The translations under genes were made by a program, and so were the position numbers. Shown here piece after piece: positions 1 to 8,415 of a stretch of DNA of 64,000 bases (positions within the stretch are counted from its first letter, which is position 1; each line of letters starts with the position of its first letter). Source of the stretch: Martinezella rhizogenes (lineage in GTDB: Bacteria > Pseudomonadota > Alphaproteobacteria > Rhizobiales > Rhizobiaceae); the NCBI GenBank assembly GCA_013322215.1, contig JAAMEZ010000029.1, positions 90,664 to 154,663 of the forward strand. The letters are read 5' to 3'. Under the pieces are notes generated by a model. That model saw only the letters and a list, made by a program, of their open reading frames with translations. It was not told the origin of the DNA and ran no database searches.

Positions 1-1303
1 TGCCCGTTGGCAAGAAAACCAGATCGGTTTCGGGATCGTAGGACATTGGAGCCCATACGTTTGGAGAGCTTCGCGAATACGGAACATCTGCTGTCGGTGC
101 GCCCTTTACTGCAGGGTTACCGGAATCCCATGCCCAGCGAAGCTGACCTGTGCGAACGTCGAATGCGCGAATGACGCCGGACGGCATATCGACATTGAGA
201 TTGTCATCAACGAAAGCGCCGATGACAACGACATCGCCCGCAAGCGTTGGCCCGGACGTCTGCTTGTAGCGCTGGTCGGGGATGACACCCATTCCTGCTT
301 TGAGATCTAGCCGCCCGCCGGTCCCGAAATCCGAGCAGAATTCGCCAGTATCAGCATCGATGGCGATGAGTTGTGTGTCTACCGTGTTGGTGAGAATGCG
401 TCTTGGGCATACACCGGGATCGGCAGTAGGTATATAATCCGCACGCTGTAGAAGACCTGCCTGCGCGCGGTTCGGAGCTGCGCCCGTACCATCGAAATAA
501 GCGATGCCTCTGCATCGTGCCCAGGTCTTGTTCTGGGAATCGATGATTGCCTTCCAGAGTTGCTTCCCGGTCGTGGCGTCCAGCGCGACGATATTGTTGT
601 TTGGTGTGCAGAGATAGACGTGGTTGCCGATCTGAAGAGGCGTATTCAGGTCCTCACGACCCAGTCCGTTAGGGCTGTCCGGGATGTCTCCGTGGCGATA
701 GGTCCACGCGACCTCAAGGTTCTGAACATTGGTTTTGTTGATCTGGTCGAGTGCCGCGAACCGTTCGCCTTGAGCGTTCGAGCCGTAATTGTCCCAATTC
801 TTCTGCTCCGTTTGCGAGGTCACCGGGACCATGCCGGTTGGCGCCTTGGCAAGATACATCCCACGATCTTGGAACATGCTGATGAACATACCGATGGCTA
901 CCAGACCCAATACTATCCCCACGACACCATGCTTGCGGGTCTCCGGGAGAGCTCCCGCATTGCGTCGAAGAGACGGAAGAGCGAAGGAAAGGATTGCGCC
1001 CGCCACGACGAAGATGAACATGCGTGCGAATAGCGGCCAGAAATCCAAGCCGGATTCCCAGAAAGCCCACAGTAGCGTGGCGACGAAAATGACCGCGTAT
1101 AACGGGCCGGCAAAGAGTTTGGAGCGGATCAAGCCCCAGGCAAGACCAATGAGGCCTATCCCGCACAAAGTGTAGTACCAGCTACCTCCAAGGAATATCA
1201 GCTGCGTCCCCTCTATGAGAAAGAACGCACCTGAGACGCCGAAAAGACCTCCTAGAATGTAAAGGGCCCACCGTCCCAATTTTATGTTTTCAGCTTTCGA
1301 CAA
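1..1303 (-). CDS. gcd: Membrane-bound PQQ-dependent dehydrogenase (glucose/quinate/shikimate family), 3' end outside window
   Basis: Reading the minus strand from a TTG at 1303 gives one open frame that runs off the window edge (about 434 codons visible). The TTG is preceded at about 8 nt by AGGAG. The first ~130 residues form about five hydrophobic segments, as in Gcd and quinate dehydrogenases; the periplasmic quinoprotein beta-propeller starts near residue 150 (NWDNYGSNAQGERF, then TPLQIGNHVYLCTPNNN). The family oxidises aldoses such as glucose to the lactone in the periplasm and passes electrons to ubiquinone. Quinate/shikimate dehydrogenase is the main alternative; the C-terminal half that would help decide is missing. 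Exported beta-glucosidases nearby would supply free glucose, which favours glucose as substrate (inference). Confidence 0.9.
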   Translation of the reverse strand, partial: MSKAENIKLGRWALYILGGLFGVSGAFFLIEGTQLIFLGGSWYYTLCGIGLIGLAWGLIRSKLFAGPLYAVIFVATLLWAFWESGLDFWPLFARMFIFVVAGAILSFALPSLRRNAGALPETRKHGVVGIVLGLVAIGMFISMFQDRGMYLAKAPTGMVPVTSQTEQKNWDNYGSNAQGERFAALDQINKTNVQNLEVAWTYRHGDIPDSPNGLGREDLNTPLQIGNHVYLCTPNNNIVALDATTGKQLWKAIIDSQNKTWARCRGIAYFDGTGAAPNRAQAGLLQRADYIPTADPGVCPRRILTNTVDTQLIAIDADTGEFCSDFGTGGRLDLKAGMGVIPDQRYKQTSGPTLAGDVVVIGAFVDDNLNVDMPSGVIRAFDVRTGQLRWAWDSGNPAVKGAPTADVPYSRSSPNVWAPMSYDPETDLVFLPTG

Positions 1304-1492
1304 TTATGCTGCTCCTGTAAGCACCGCGAGGCGGACCACGATGCCGACGGGCGTTCTCAAAATGCACGCACGCAGCCGAGAGCCGACGCGGCAAGCGCGC
1401 CTGACCTATCCGGTTGCGCGCAGACAGCCGGAGTGAGACAGAGATTGAGACTTCGTCGCACCAAGTCATGGGCATGTTCGTGCGCTATGGCC

Positions 1493-1522
1493 TTGCATTA
1501 TGGTACGGGAGTCTCGTATATT
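1493..1522 (+). promoter_or_regulatory. Possible promoter in the 357-bp gap between gcd and the next gene
   Basis: The gap 1304-1660 holds no convincing gene. TTGCAT at 1493-1498 and TATATT at 1517-1522 are 18 bp apart and could drive the gene at 1661. An imperfect inverted repeat (TACGGGA / TCTCGTA) sits between the boxes. Only sequence resemblance supports this. Confidence 0.25.
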
Positions 1523-1660
1523 GGGTTGCGACAAATCGCGCAAGCGGGATTTCTTGCTGCCGGAGGTTTTGTGGCCAACGCAAGCAGAGTGCGGACGAGA
1601 TGAGTTTTTCGTCCTTCGCTGATAGATCGGGGCGCTATTGCCCGCGGAAAAGGAGTGATC

Positions 1661-2197
1661 ATGCCCCTGCTGCAGCCGACGAAAAGCCCCCGGTCGTTCA
1701 TCATTTTGGGTTGGGTCGTGATCGCGTTGAGCGCTCTGCCGCTTAGTGATGGCGCATTCCTGACTGCAAGTCCGTTGGACAACGAAGCAGCTTTTGGCTT
1801 CGGAGGAATAGCTCTGATAATTTTCGCGGCGCGGGCTTATGGTGACGAGCTGCCATTTGGATGGTGCTTTGCGGCTGCATCTTTTGTGGCAATCTCGCTG
1901 CTGGTGCATTTTGATCGTGATTTGCTGTATGCCCCGCTGAAAGTCCCGCTTTTCGGATGCCTGTTGCTATCTTCTGTTTTGCGGATATGGATTGGCCTTC
2001 AGTCTCAACCAATCGATGGAGCGGCTTGGCTGACAGCGTCCGGAATGTTTGGGTTGGTCGATACAGCTGTCATTCTGTGGCTTAACAGCACGGAGTTGCC
2101 GATCTCCAATGTTTTCCTGATCGGCCTGGACATGGTGGTTTTCGGGGTAGCCGTTATACTATTCGGCATTTCAACAGTCTCGAAAGACCGCTTGTAG
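1661..2197 (+). CDS. Six-helix integral membrane protein, HdeD/DUF308-like
   Basis: This encodes a 178-residue hydrophobic protein with six predicted membrane segments, roughly residues 13-31, 45-62, 67-84, 92-110, 122-140 and 150-168, and a short basic C-terminus. Six short helices with Gly and small residues and no soluble domain resemble the HdeD/DUF308 membrane proteins, some of which act in acid resistance; this is resemblance only. ATG 1661 is chosen over GTG 1655 because AGGAG at 1651-1655 lies 5 nt upstream of the ATG. It stands alone between gcd (divergent) and the GH3 gene (convergent). Function unknown. Confidence 0.7.
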   Translation: MPLLQPTKSPRSFIILGWVVIALSALPLSDGAFLTASPLDNEAAFGFGGIALIIFAARAYGDELPFGWCFAAASFVAISLLVHFDRDLLYAPLKVPLFGCLLLSSVLRIWIGLQSQPIDGAAWLTASGMFGLVDTAVILWLNSTELPISNVFLIGLDMVVFGVAVILFGISTVSKDRL

Positions 2198-2254
2198 GCC
2201 AAGGAAACCAGAAGTAGGTGGAAGCGCGACTGCCGTCCTATTGGCATGGAAATG

Positions 2255-2288
2255 CTGGATGGAAGCCGGGTTACCTGCCTCCATCCAG
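2255..2288. terminator. Inverted repeat between convergent genes, likely bidirectional terminator
   Basis: CTGGATGGA (2255-2263) pairs perfectly with TCCATCCAG (2280-2288) in the gap between two convergent genes. There is no long T tract, so factor-independent termination is not certain. Confidence 0.55.
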
Positions 2289-2293
2289 ACGGT

Positions 2294-4273
2294 TCATTTC
2301 TTTGCAAAGCTCAAGCCGTAGCGGATTGGGTAAAGCGGATAGCGGGTATCATGAGGCGTGTCGGAGGCCTGTTGCTTCACCTCGTCCATTGACGACGGAA
2401 GTTCGAAAGGCAGCTTGCCCTTGGGAGCTGTTTTTCCTTCCAGGACATCGAACAGGGCTTCATCGCTGATCCCGAAGTTTCCGAGGAGCGCTGCAGATTT
2501 CTGTGCCAAGGTTCCCAGGATAGCCGGCCTCGGGAGATAGATCGTGGCGATTGTCGGCACGGATCTGGAGGCCGCCTCGAATGCTTCCAGTTCAGGATTT
2601 CCCGCCTTGAAGTCGAGATCGCCTTCCTGCTGGCGCGATCCAAAGAAGTAATTCGCATGCGGCTGCTGAAATGGCGCATTCATTCGGATGACCGCCAGAT
2701 CGGCCTCAGCGGGCGTGGCCACGACCTTGAAACCGCGAGACGTCGCGACGGCGGGATCGATCTGGTAGAGATAGAGCCTGGTCACTTTCCTTGAGAGCGG
2801 CAGAGCATGATTCCGGTTTTCGAGGAGAACCGCCGACTTGGCCTGCGCCGACGTTGCTTTTTCGACGAAATCGGGCTTGCCGACTGTTTCTCGCGCTTTT
2901 GCGGGATCGGAGTATGGATCCTCGAACAGACCTTGCTGAAACTTCTGCAGCAGGATTCTCTTTGCAGAAGCGTCGATGCGATCTTCTGTGACCTTGCCCT
3001 CTTTGACTGCTTGGACAAGCAGATCTGACGTGGTGACGCCGCCGAACTGGTCGACACCGGCATTCACGGCCTTCGCAAAACGGTCGACGCGAGGCATCGT
3101 CTCGACACCCCACGGCATGCCGAAAGTCTCTTCGTTCAGTGTTGGCTTTACGCCAGGCTTTTCACCGTCAAGGCAGCTGCCCTCGCAGTCGTTGGTGATC
3201 AGCCAATCGCTCAAGACAACACCGTCGAAGCCGAAGCGGCCGCGCAGGAGGTCTGTAAGAAGCTGCTTGTTGTATCCTGCCGCGACCGGTTCGACGTCCT
3301 TGCCGTCGATCTTGGCGTCGTCGAGGATCGAGTATGTCGGCATGACGCCGCCGACCTTGGCTTTAAAGGCGCCTTCAAACGGAATGATGTGCTGGTCGAA
3401 GTTACCTCCGGAAAAGTCGGCATGGCGGCCATAGGCGCTGTGGCTATCCCAACCATCCTTGGCAGCACCATAACCCACCCAATGTTTCGCGACGGCAATG
3501 ACACTGTCGCGATTGATGCCGTCTTCACCATTCTGAAAACCTGCGACATAGGCCTCCGCCATCGCCTTCGACATCCGGGCATCTTCACCAAAGGTCCCGT
3601 TGGTGCGCGCCCACCGAGGCTCGGTCGCCAAGTCGATCTGGGGAGAGAGCGCTTCCTGTATACCGACTGCCCGGTATTCCTGACGGGCGATGTCGGCGAA
3701 TTGCCGGGTCAGCTTGGCGTCGCCGATTGCAGCAAGACCGAGCGTCTCCGGCCATTTGGAAAATGCGCCGGCCGCGACGCTTGCCCCTTGCACGAATTGG
3801 AAATGATTTCGAGGGTCCGTGCTGATGGTCGCAGGGATTCCTAGCCGTCCAGCTTCGGCAATTTCCTGAAGCTTGTTGTTTTGCGTTGCAAGCTCGCCTG
3901 GTTCACCCGAGAGGCGGGTAATAAAGGTAACCACCTTGAGGTCATTGATCATGCGCTTGGCGCGATCGAGATCGTAGGTGGTTCCAACGCCCATGCCGGC
4001 GCCTGCTCCGACCGACGGCGCCGTGCCGTGCATCATCAGGCCTGCCTTCTCTTCAAGCGTCATCGATTTGAGAAGATCAGCCGCGCGTTCTGCACTGGGA
4101 ATGCGCCAATCCTCGTACGCATCGAGCCTTCCGTTTCGATTGAGATCCTTGAAGCGCAGCCCATCAATGGTGACGATTTTCGCGCTGCGGGCATTCAGGT
4201 CGGGCTCTTTTGCGGCCAGCGCTGTGGACGCGTACAACAAGGCCACGGACCCAACGATTGCGGTCAGCTTCAT
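2294..4273 (-). CDS. Exported glycoside hydrolase family 3 beta-glucosidase
   Basis: This 659-residue protein has a Sec signal peptide (hydrophobic core in the first ~20 residues, ending ALA). It carries a GH3 N-terminal TIM barrel and C-terminal alpha/beta sandwich. The KHWVGYG motif and the SDW motif around residue 355, whose Asp is the GH3 nucleophile, are visible. GH3 enzymes release terminal beta-glucose from oligosaccharides or plant glucosides, here in the periplasm or outside the cell. ATG 4273 is chosen over ATG 4297 because GGAGGAG lies just upstream. A GH1 enzyme nearby may share its substrate. The exact aglycone or linkage cannot be read from sequence. Confidence 0.9.
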   Translation of the reverse strand: MKLTAIVGSVALLYASTALAAKEPDLNARSAKIVTIDGLRFKDLNRNGRLDAYEDWRIPSAERAADLLKSMTLEEKAGLMMHGTAPSVGAGAGMGVGTTYDLDRAKRMINDLKVVTFITRLSGEPGELATQNNKLQEIAEAGRLGIPATISTDPRNHFQFVQGASVAAGAFSKWPETLGLAAIGDAKLTRQFADIARQEYRAVGIQEALSPQIDLATEPRWARTNGTFGEDARMSKAMAEAYVAGFQNGEDGINRDSVIAVAKHWVGYGAAKDGWDSHSAYGRHADFSGGNFDQHIIPFEGAFKAKVGGVMPTYSILDDAKIDGKDVEPVAAGYNKQLLTDLLRGRFGFDGVVLSDWLITNDCEGSCLDGEKPGVKPTLNEETFGMPWGVETMPRVDRFAKAVNAGVDQFGGVTTSDLLVQAVKEGKVTEDRIDASAKRILLQKFQQGLFEDPYSDPAKARETVGKPDFVEKATSAQAKSAVLLENRNHALPLSRKVTRLYLYQIDPAVATSRGFKVVATPAEADLAVIRMNAPFQQPHANYFFGSRQQEGDLDFKAGNPELEAFEAASRSVPTIATIYLPRPAILGTLAQKSAALLGNFGISDEALFDVLEGKTAPKGKLPFELPSSMDEVKQQASDTPHDTRYPLYPIRYGLSFAKK

Positions 4274-4365
4274 AATTTTCTCCTCCATTTTACCCAACTT
4301 GCGAGCGATGTGACTGCGCTACTTTCCGATGGTCCTCGTGTCGTCGGAAAGGCGGATCTGATGTC

Positions 4366-4399
4366 GCTGGGTTCGAATGGCAATCTTTTCGAACCCAGC
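4366..4399 (-). terminator. Strong 12-bp stem-loop downstream of the MDR oxidoreductase gene
   Basis: GCTGGGTTCGAA (4366-4377) and TTCGAACCCAGC (4388-4399) are perfect complements around a 10-nt loop. The hairpin starts 9 bp after the end of the minus-strand gene 4408-5391 and before the GH3 start, so it should separate the two transcripts. Confidence 0.65.
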
Positions 4400-4407
4400 A
4401 CAGGCTA

Positions 4408-5391
4408 TTAGAGCGTGACCAGTATCTTGCCGACAACCGAGCCTGCTGCCTGAGCCGCATGTGCCTCTGCAATTCTGTCGAGCGGAACAGTCAATCCCAC
4501 AGCTGGCTGATACGCACCAGCCGCAACGCAAGCCGATACCTCCGTGACAGCCTGACGGAAAGCATCATCCGGAATCGAGTAGAAGAAAACGAAACGGAAT
4601 GCATGCCCGCCGAACATCGTCTTCAGAAACGGCATGGAGAGGCGGACCTGCGGATCCTCCGTCGCATACGCCGTGACAACGCCACTCGGGGCCAGGCAGG
4701 CTATATCGGTATCGATATTTGCCGCCATATCGACATCGACGATGCGATCGACGCCGCGTCCCTTCGTCCACTCCTTGATCCTGGCCGGGATATCATCGGT
4801 CTTACGATTGATGATCAGGTCTGCACCCGCGGAGCTGGCGACCTCTGCCTGCTCGTCGCGGCTGATCGTTGCGGCCACTTCCGCACCCGCCCATTTCGCA
4901 AGAAGGATGGCGGCTGTTCCGACAGCCCCGCCGCCACCCTGTACGAGCACGCGGCGACCCCTGATATCGCCGTCCGCGAACAGGCAACGATGAGCGGTGA
5001 TTGCAGCAATACCGAGCGATGCTCCGATCTCGAAGGATGCCTTATCCCCAAGAGGAACCGCGTGCTCCGATGGAAGGGTAACGTACTCGGCTGCCGTGCC
5101 AAAAGGCTGTCCGGTCTGCGCCTTGTAGAGCCAGACACGTTCGCCGATGCGATCCGGCGATACGCCTGGGCCAACTTTATCGATCGTCCCCGCGCCATCC
5201 TGGTGAGGAACAATTTTGGGGAAGGGCATCGGAGCGCCGGCAAAACCGCTGCGGGTCTTAAGGTCGGTCGGGTTAAGTCCAGATATCGCGACCTTCACGC
5301 GGACCTGTCCGTGGCCAGGCTCCGGATCGGGAAGCTCGCCGACTGTCAAAACCTCAGGTCCGCCCTGCTTTTCGTAATATGCTGCCTTCAT
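4408..5391 (-). CDS. Zinc-independent MDR-family NADPH:quinone oxidoreductase-like protein
   Basis: This 327-residue medium-chain dehydrogenase/reductase has an N-terminal GroES-like domain, a glycine-rich nucleotide loop GGGGAVG at residues 152-158 and a C-terminal return to the catalytic domain. The zinc-binding cysteines of alcohol dehydrogenases are absent, which points to the quinone oxidoreductase (QOR) branch that reduces quinones or enones with NADPH. It is divergent from an HxlR regulator, a pairing common for quinone- or aldehyde-responsive genes. Quinone stress from polyphenols would fit the neighbourhood (inference). Start: ATG 5391, about 108 bp from the divergent gene. Confidence 0.87.
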   Translation of the reverse strand: MKAAYYEKQGGPEVLTVGELPDPEPGHGQVRVKVAISGLNPTDLKTRSGFAGAPMPFPKIVPHQDGAGTIDKVGPGVSPDRIGERVWLYKAQTGQPFGTAAEYVTLPSEHAVPLGDKASFEIGASLGIAAITAHRCLFADGDIRGRRVLVQGGGGAVGTAAILLAKWAGAEVAATISRDEQAEVASSAGADLIINRKTDDIPARIKEWTKGRGVDRIVDVDMAANIDTDIACLAPSGVVTAYATEDPQVRLSMPFLKTMFGGHAFRFVFFYSIPDDAFRQAVTEVSACVAAGAYQPAVGLTVPLDRIAEAHAAQAAGSVVGKILVTL

Positions 5392-5499
5392 TGAAATTCT
5401 CCTTTACGTGCCTTGATTACTACCTTTTCAAACTTCCATATTGCAACTAGGCAACAATTCTGCGCATAGGGGTAAAAAGTACACTATTGGGATTTCTGG

Positions 5500-5832
5500 A
5501 TGGCCAAGGAAACTTACAACTGCCCCGTGGAAGCAACAGTCGACGTCGCCGGCGGTAAATGGAAACCTGTCATCATCTACCATCTACTGGATGGTCCCAA
5601 GCGCTTTGGAGAGCTGCGCCGGATGACGGGCGATCCGAGCCAGCGCTCGATCACTTTGCAGCTCAGGCAACTGGAGGACGACGGCATTGTCAACAGAGAG
5701 GTGTTTGCCGAGGTGCCGCCTCGGGTCGAATACTCACTGACGGAGTTCGGCAAGACACTGTGGCCGGTCTTGCGTGCCATGAAGGAGTGGGGCGATTCCT
5801 TCATGGCACGATCCGGGCCACGCCAACTGTAA
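5500..5832 (+). CDS. HxlR-family winged-helix transcriptional regulator
   Basis: This 110-residue protein has the HxlR signature: CPVEATVDVAGGKWKPVIIY near the N-terminus with the conserved Cys, followed by the winged helix (FGELRRMTG..QRSITLQLRQLE) and the wing (ADVPPRVEYSL-like EVPPRVEYSLTEFG). HxlR proteins often sense quinones or aldehydes through that N-terminal Cys. It is divergent from the QOR-like gene and probably controls it from the 108-bp shared gap, which is AT-rich and contains an ACTACCTTTT / AAAAAGTAC imperfect repeat pair. TTGGGA at 5488-5493 is the likely ribosome binding site. Confidence 0.9.
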   Translation: MAKETYNCPVEATVDVAGGKWKPVIIYHLLDGPKRFGELRRMTGDPSQRSITLQLRQLEDDGIVNREVFAEVPPRVEYSLTEFGKTLWPVLRAMKEWGDSFMARSGPRQL

Positions 5833-5848
5833 GGCGCGACCCGAAACC

Positions 5849-7327
5849 TCAGTTTCTAGCGACACAGTCCGCTTCGGTCACCTTGTCGCCACGGATGATG
5901 CGGGCATAGAGATCGGCACTTAGTTTCGGCGTGCGCGTCTGCGTGTCCCAATCGACATAGATCATGCCGAACCGGCTGGCATATCCGCTGAGCCACTCAA
6001 GATTGTCGTGGCTGGACCAGACATGGTAGCCCCTGACGTCAGCACCTTCCGACATTGCGGATTTCATGGCGTCGATGTGAGTGACCAGATAACGGCAGCG
6101 CTGAAGATCATCCACCTTGCCGTTCTTCATCACATCTTCTCCGGAAAAGCCGGCGCCGTTCTCGGTGATATAGACCGGTGGATTGCCGTATTCGCTTTTC
6201 ATACGACCCAGCAGTGCTTTGAACTGATCAGGACGCACGGCGCCGTTGAAAGCCGAGTACACCGTCTTTGGCAGATACTGTTCGGCGGAGAAATCATCGA
6301 TCGGCGTGGCGCCATGCCGGACATACATTGGCGAATAGAAGTTGATGCCGAGGAAATCGAAGTGGGCTTCCCCGATCGTCTTTGCGTCTTCCGGCTGGAT
6401 ACCCGTGTCCAAGCCGCGCGCCGATGCCATGTCGAGCACGTCCTGCGGGTAGGTGCCCCTGTACATGGCATCAAGGAACCATCGGTTCAGCACGCCATCC
6501 GCCAAGACAGCGGACTTCTTGTCCGCGTCGCTGGCACCATCCTCGTTGATCGTCGGGAATAGGGGCAGCGCAAGGCCTAGCTGTCCTTTGTAGCCGTGCA
6601 CTTCGAAGCTTTTCTTTGCCGCAGCTCCGGCAAGCAGGATGTGGTTATAGGTCTTCAGCGAAACCGCCATATGGTCGGCATCCGGCAGGATCTTGAAGTC
6701 ACCCTTGCCATTATCGCGGATATCTTCAGCGAGCGTCTTGGTTGCCCTTTCGACCGAGGGCTCGTTCAGCAGAACGAATAGATCCACTTGGTCGTGAAAG
6801 TTGGCGAAGATGGCGTCGGCATAGCGCTCGAACCACTTCACCGAGTCACGATTTTCCCAGCCGCCGGCAGCGGCGAGTGATGAAGGCATGTCCCAGTGAT
6901 AGAGCGTGAGCATCGGCTTGATGCCGGCCGCCTTCAGGTCGGTTATGAACTGGCGATAGTGCGCTACGGCAGCAGGGTTTACTGGTCCGAGCCCGTCCGG
7001 GATGATCCGGGGCCAAGAAATCGAGAAACGATAGCTCGTCAGCGCGAGTTTCTTGAACAGCGCAATGTCTTTCAGGTACTGGTTGCGATTGTAGAAATCG
7101 ATGGCGACAGCGCCTGAAATGCCGGGACCCGCGAGGTGAAGTCGGTCGAGGTAGTCGTCCCAGACAGAAGGTCCCTTCCCGTCTGCGGTGGTCGATCCTT
7201 CGACTTGGTAGGCGGCCGAAGCCGCCCCCCAGAGAAACTTATCCGCTGCGGGGGACGGCGACACGCCCATTGTCGTGGCAACGGCGATCACGCCCGCCGT
7301 GGCAGCAATCTTGCTCGTCAAACTCAT
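5849..7327 (-). CDS. Exported glycoside hydrolase family 1 beta-glucosidase
   Basis: This 492-residue GH1 enzyme begins with a Sec-type signal peptide (hydrophobic residues ~8-28) and then shows FLWGAASAAYQVEG, the usual GH1 opening. The acid/base Glu lies in LLNEPS (about residue 190) and the nucleophile Glu in YITENGAG (about residue 390); the HDNLEWLSGY C-terminal signature is also present. An exported GH1 is unusual, since most bacterial ones are cytosolic, so it should act on glucosides outside the inner membrane. The start ATG 7327 follows GAGGGG, and the stop codon of the upstream hydrolase gene lies 5 bp before it, so the two genes are probably translated from one mRNA. Confidence 0.92.
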   Translation of the reverse strand: MSLTSKIAATAGVIAVATTMGVSPSPAADKFLWGAASAAYQVEGSTTADGKGPSVWDDYLDRLHLAGPGISGAVAIDFYNRNQYLKDIALFKKLALTSYRFSISWPRIIPDGLGPVNPAAVAHYRQFITDLKAAGIKPMLTLYHWDMPSSLAAAGGWENRDSVKWFERYADAIFANFHDQVDLFVLLNEPSVERATKTLAEDIRDNGKGDFKILPDADHMAVSLKTYNHILLAGAAAKKSFEVHGYKGQLGLALPLFPTINEDGASDADKKSAVLADGVLNRWFLDAMYRGTYPQDVLDMASARGLDTGIQPEDAKTIGEAHFDFLGINFYSPMYVRHGATPIDDFSAEQYLPKTVYSAFNGAVRPDQFKALLGRMKSEYGNPPVYITENGAGFSGEDVMKNGKVDDLQRCRYLVTHIDAMKSAMSEGADVRGYHVWSSHDNLEWLSGYASRFGMIYVDWDTQTRTPKLSADLYARIIRGDKVTEADCVARN

Positions 7328-7331
7328 GCGC

Positions 7332-8318
7332 TTACCCCTCGCCAAACTGCGCAAACAAGTTAGGAAGAATACCGGCCAGGTGATTGAACTCGATCATGTC
7401 ATGAACGGCGAGTTCGTAAGCGGTCATTTCTGCCAGCTGGTCGTTCCAGCCGACGTGCGCCATCATTGCAGCGGCCTTCTCGGAACCGGCGAAACGCCGC
7501 ATTTCCGGGTGCGAACCGATCCAGTACCGGCTGACAAGTTCCATACCACCTTCGACATCACGTGCAATGTGGATCATCATCGAGTTGATGACGTCGGGCG
7601 CCTGTGCTGGACCGACGATGCCGCTCGCATTCGCGGTAAAGCCGGCGCGCTTGAAGGCTGCAGCGTCAAAGCCGAGCTTTGCAGGGTCGGTGAAGCGGAT
7701 CAAAAGCTCCATGGCCTGAGGACCGACAAGCTCCTTGACGTAGTTCGGATTGTCGTAAAGCCGATCCTCATAGCTGAGGCTCTTGTTAGCGAGGCGGGCA
7801 GGGTCTTTCACGCTGTTTTCGATATGGGCGTGCGGGAACCAGAGCATGTAGCGTTCTTTTTCGATCGGATGCCAAGTGAACCACCAGCGGAACATCTCGG
7901 CAGTGGCGCGGGGAAAGAACAGGCTGTTCTGCACGTAAACGGTCGAACCGTCGAGAACCGCATAGCCCTGCTTGGGCGTCTTGTAGGACGGATCGATCAA
8001 GCGGTTCAGATCGGCGACGCTCGGGGTCAGGCAATCTGCCTTGTCCAAAGGTCCAATTTGCAGAGCGAGTGCGTCCTGCGTCGGTACGACCAGCTGCGGA
8101 TTGAAGAATGTTTCGTAGGACTTGCCCTTGAGCAGCTGAGAATTTGTGATCAGCTGCTTTTGGGCAGCGACCGGCAGATAGGTAACAACGCTGCTTTCGG
8201 GAGCGGCCAACGTATCCGCGGCTTCGGTTGGGGATGCTTTTATCATGGCTGCTCCTACTGCTCCTGCTGCGAGGGCCGGAATGCCCTTGAGAAGGTTACG
8301 ACGTCCGAAAGAAGTCAT
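7332..8318 (-). CDS. Tat-exported DAPG/phloretin hydrolase family protein (PhlG-like C-C hydrolase)
   Basis: This 328-residue protein starts with a twin-arginine signal (Arg6-Arg7, then NLLKG and a hydrophobic stretch; cleavage near residue 33). The mature part shows the DAPG hydrolase signature: WWFTWH at 145-150, FPHAH at 161-165, and HDMIE (His306, Glu310) followed by LAGILPNLFA. In PhlG, His and Glu residues at matching places bind zinc. The family cleaves the C-C bond between an acyl group and a phloroglucinol ring (DAPG, or phloretin to phloroglucinol plus phloretate). Export through Tat suggests it folds with its metal before secretion. It is co-transcribed with the GH1 gene and divergent from a LysR gene. 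Substrate not determined. Confidence 0.82.
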   Translation of the reverse strand: MTSFGRRNLLKGIPALAAGAVGAAMIKASPTEAADTLAAPESSVVTYLPVAAQKQLITNSQLLKGKSYETFFNPQLVVPTQDALALQIGPLDKADCLTPSVADLNRLIDPSYKTPKQGYAVLDGSTVYVQNSLFFPRATAEMFRWWFTWHPIEKERYMLWFPHAHIENSVKDPARLANKSLSYEDRLYDNPNYVKELVGPQAMELLIRFTDPAKLGFDAAAFKRAGFTANASGIVGPAQAPDVINSMMIHIARDVEGGMELVSRYWIGSHPEMRRFAGSEKAAAMMAHVGWNDQLAEMTAYELAVHDMIEFNHLAGILPNLFAQFGEG

Positions 8319-8345
8319 CGAGTGTCTCCTGTTTTGAATTGCGAT

Positions 8346-8360
8346 GATTGAAATTTAATC
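8346..8360. promoter_or_regulatory. Candidate LysR-type operator in the divergent intergenic region
   Basis: The 97-bp gap between the Tat hydrolase gene and the LysR gene contains GATTGAAATTTAATC, a near-palindrome with the T-N11-A layout typical of LysR binding sites. A role is inferred only from position and shape. Confidence 0.35.
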
Positions 8361-8415
8361 TCCAACCGATTATCAGTCCAACAAATGACACTAATTAGCG
8401 AAATCGATGTGACTG

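Noticed and set aside
7275..8351. Plus-strand open frame of 358 codons opposite the Tat hydrolase gene
   Set aside because: The minus strand encodes a recognised protein with signal and active-site motifs; the opposite frame has none.
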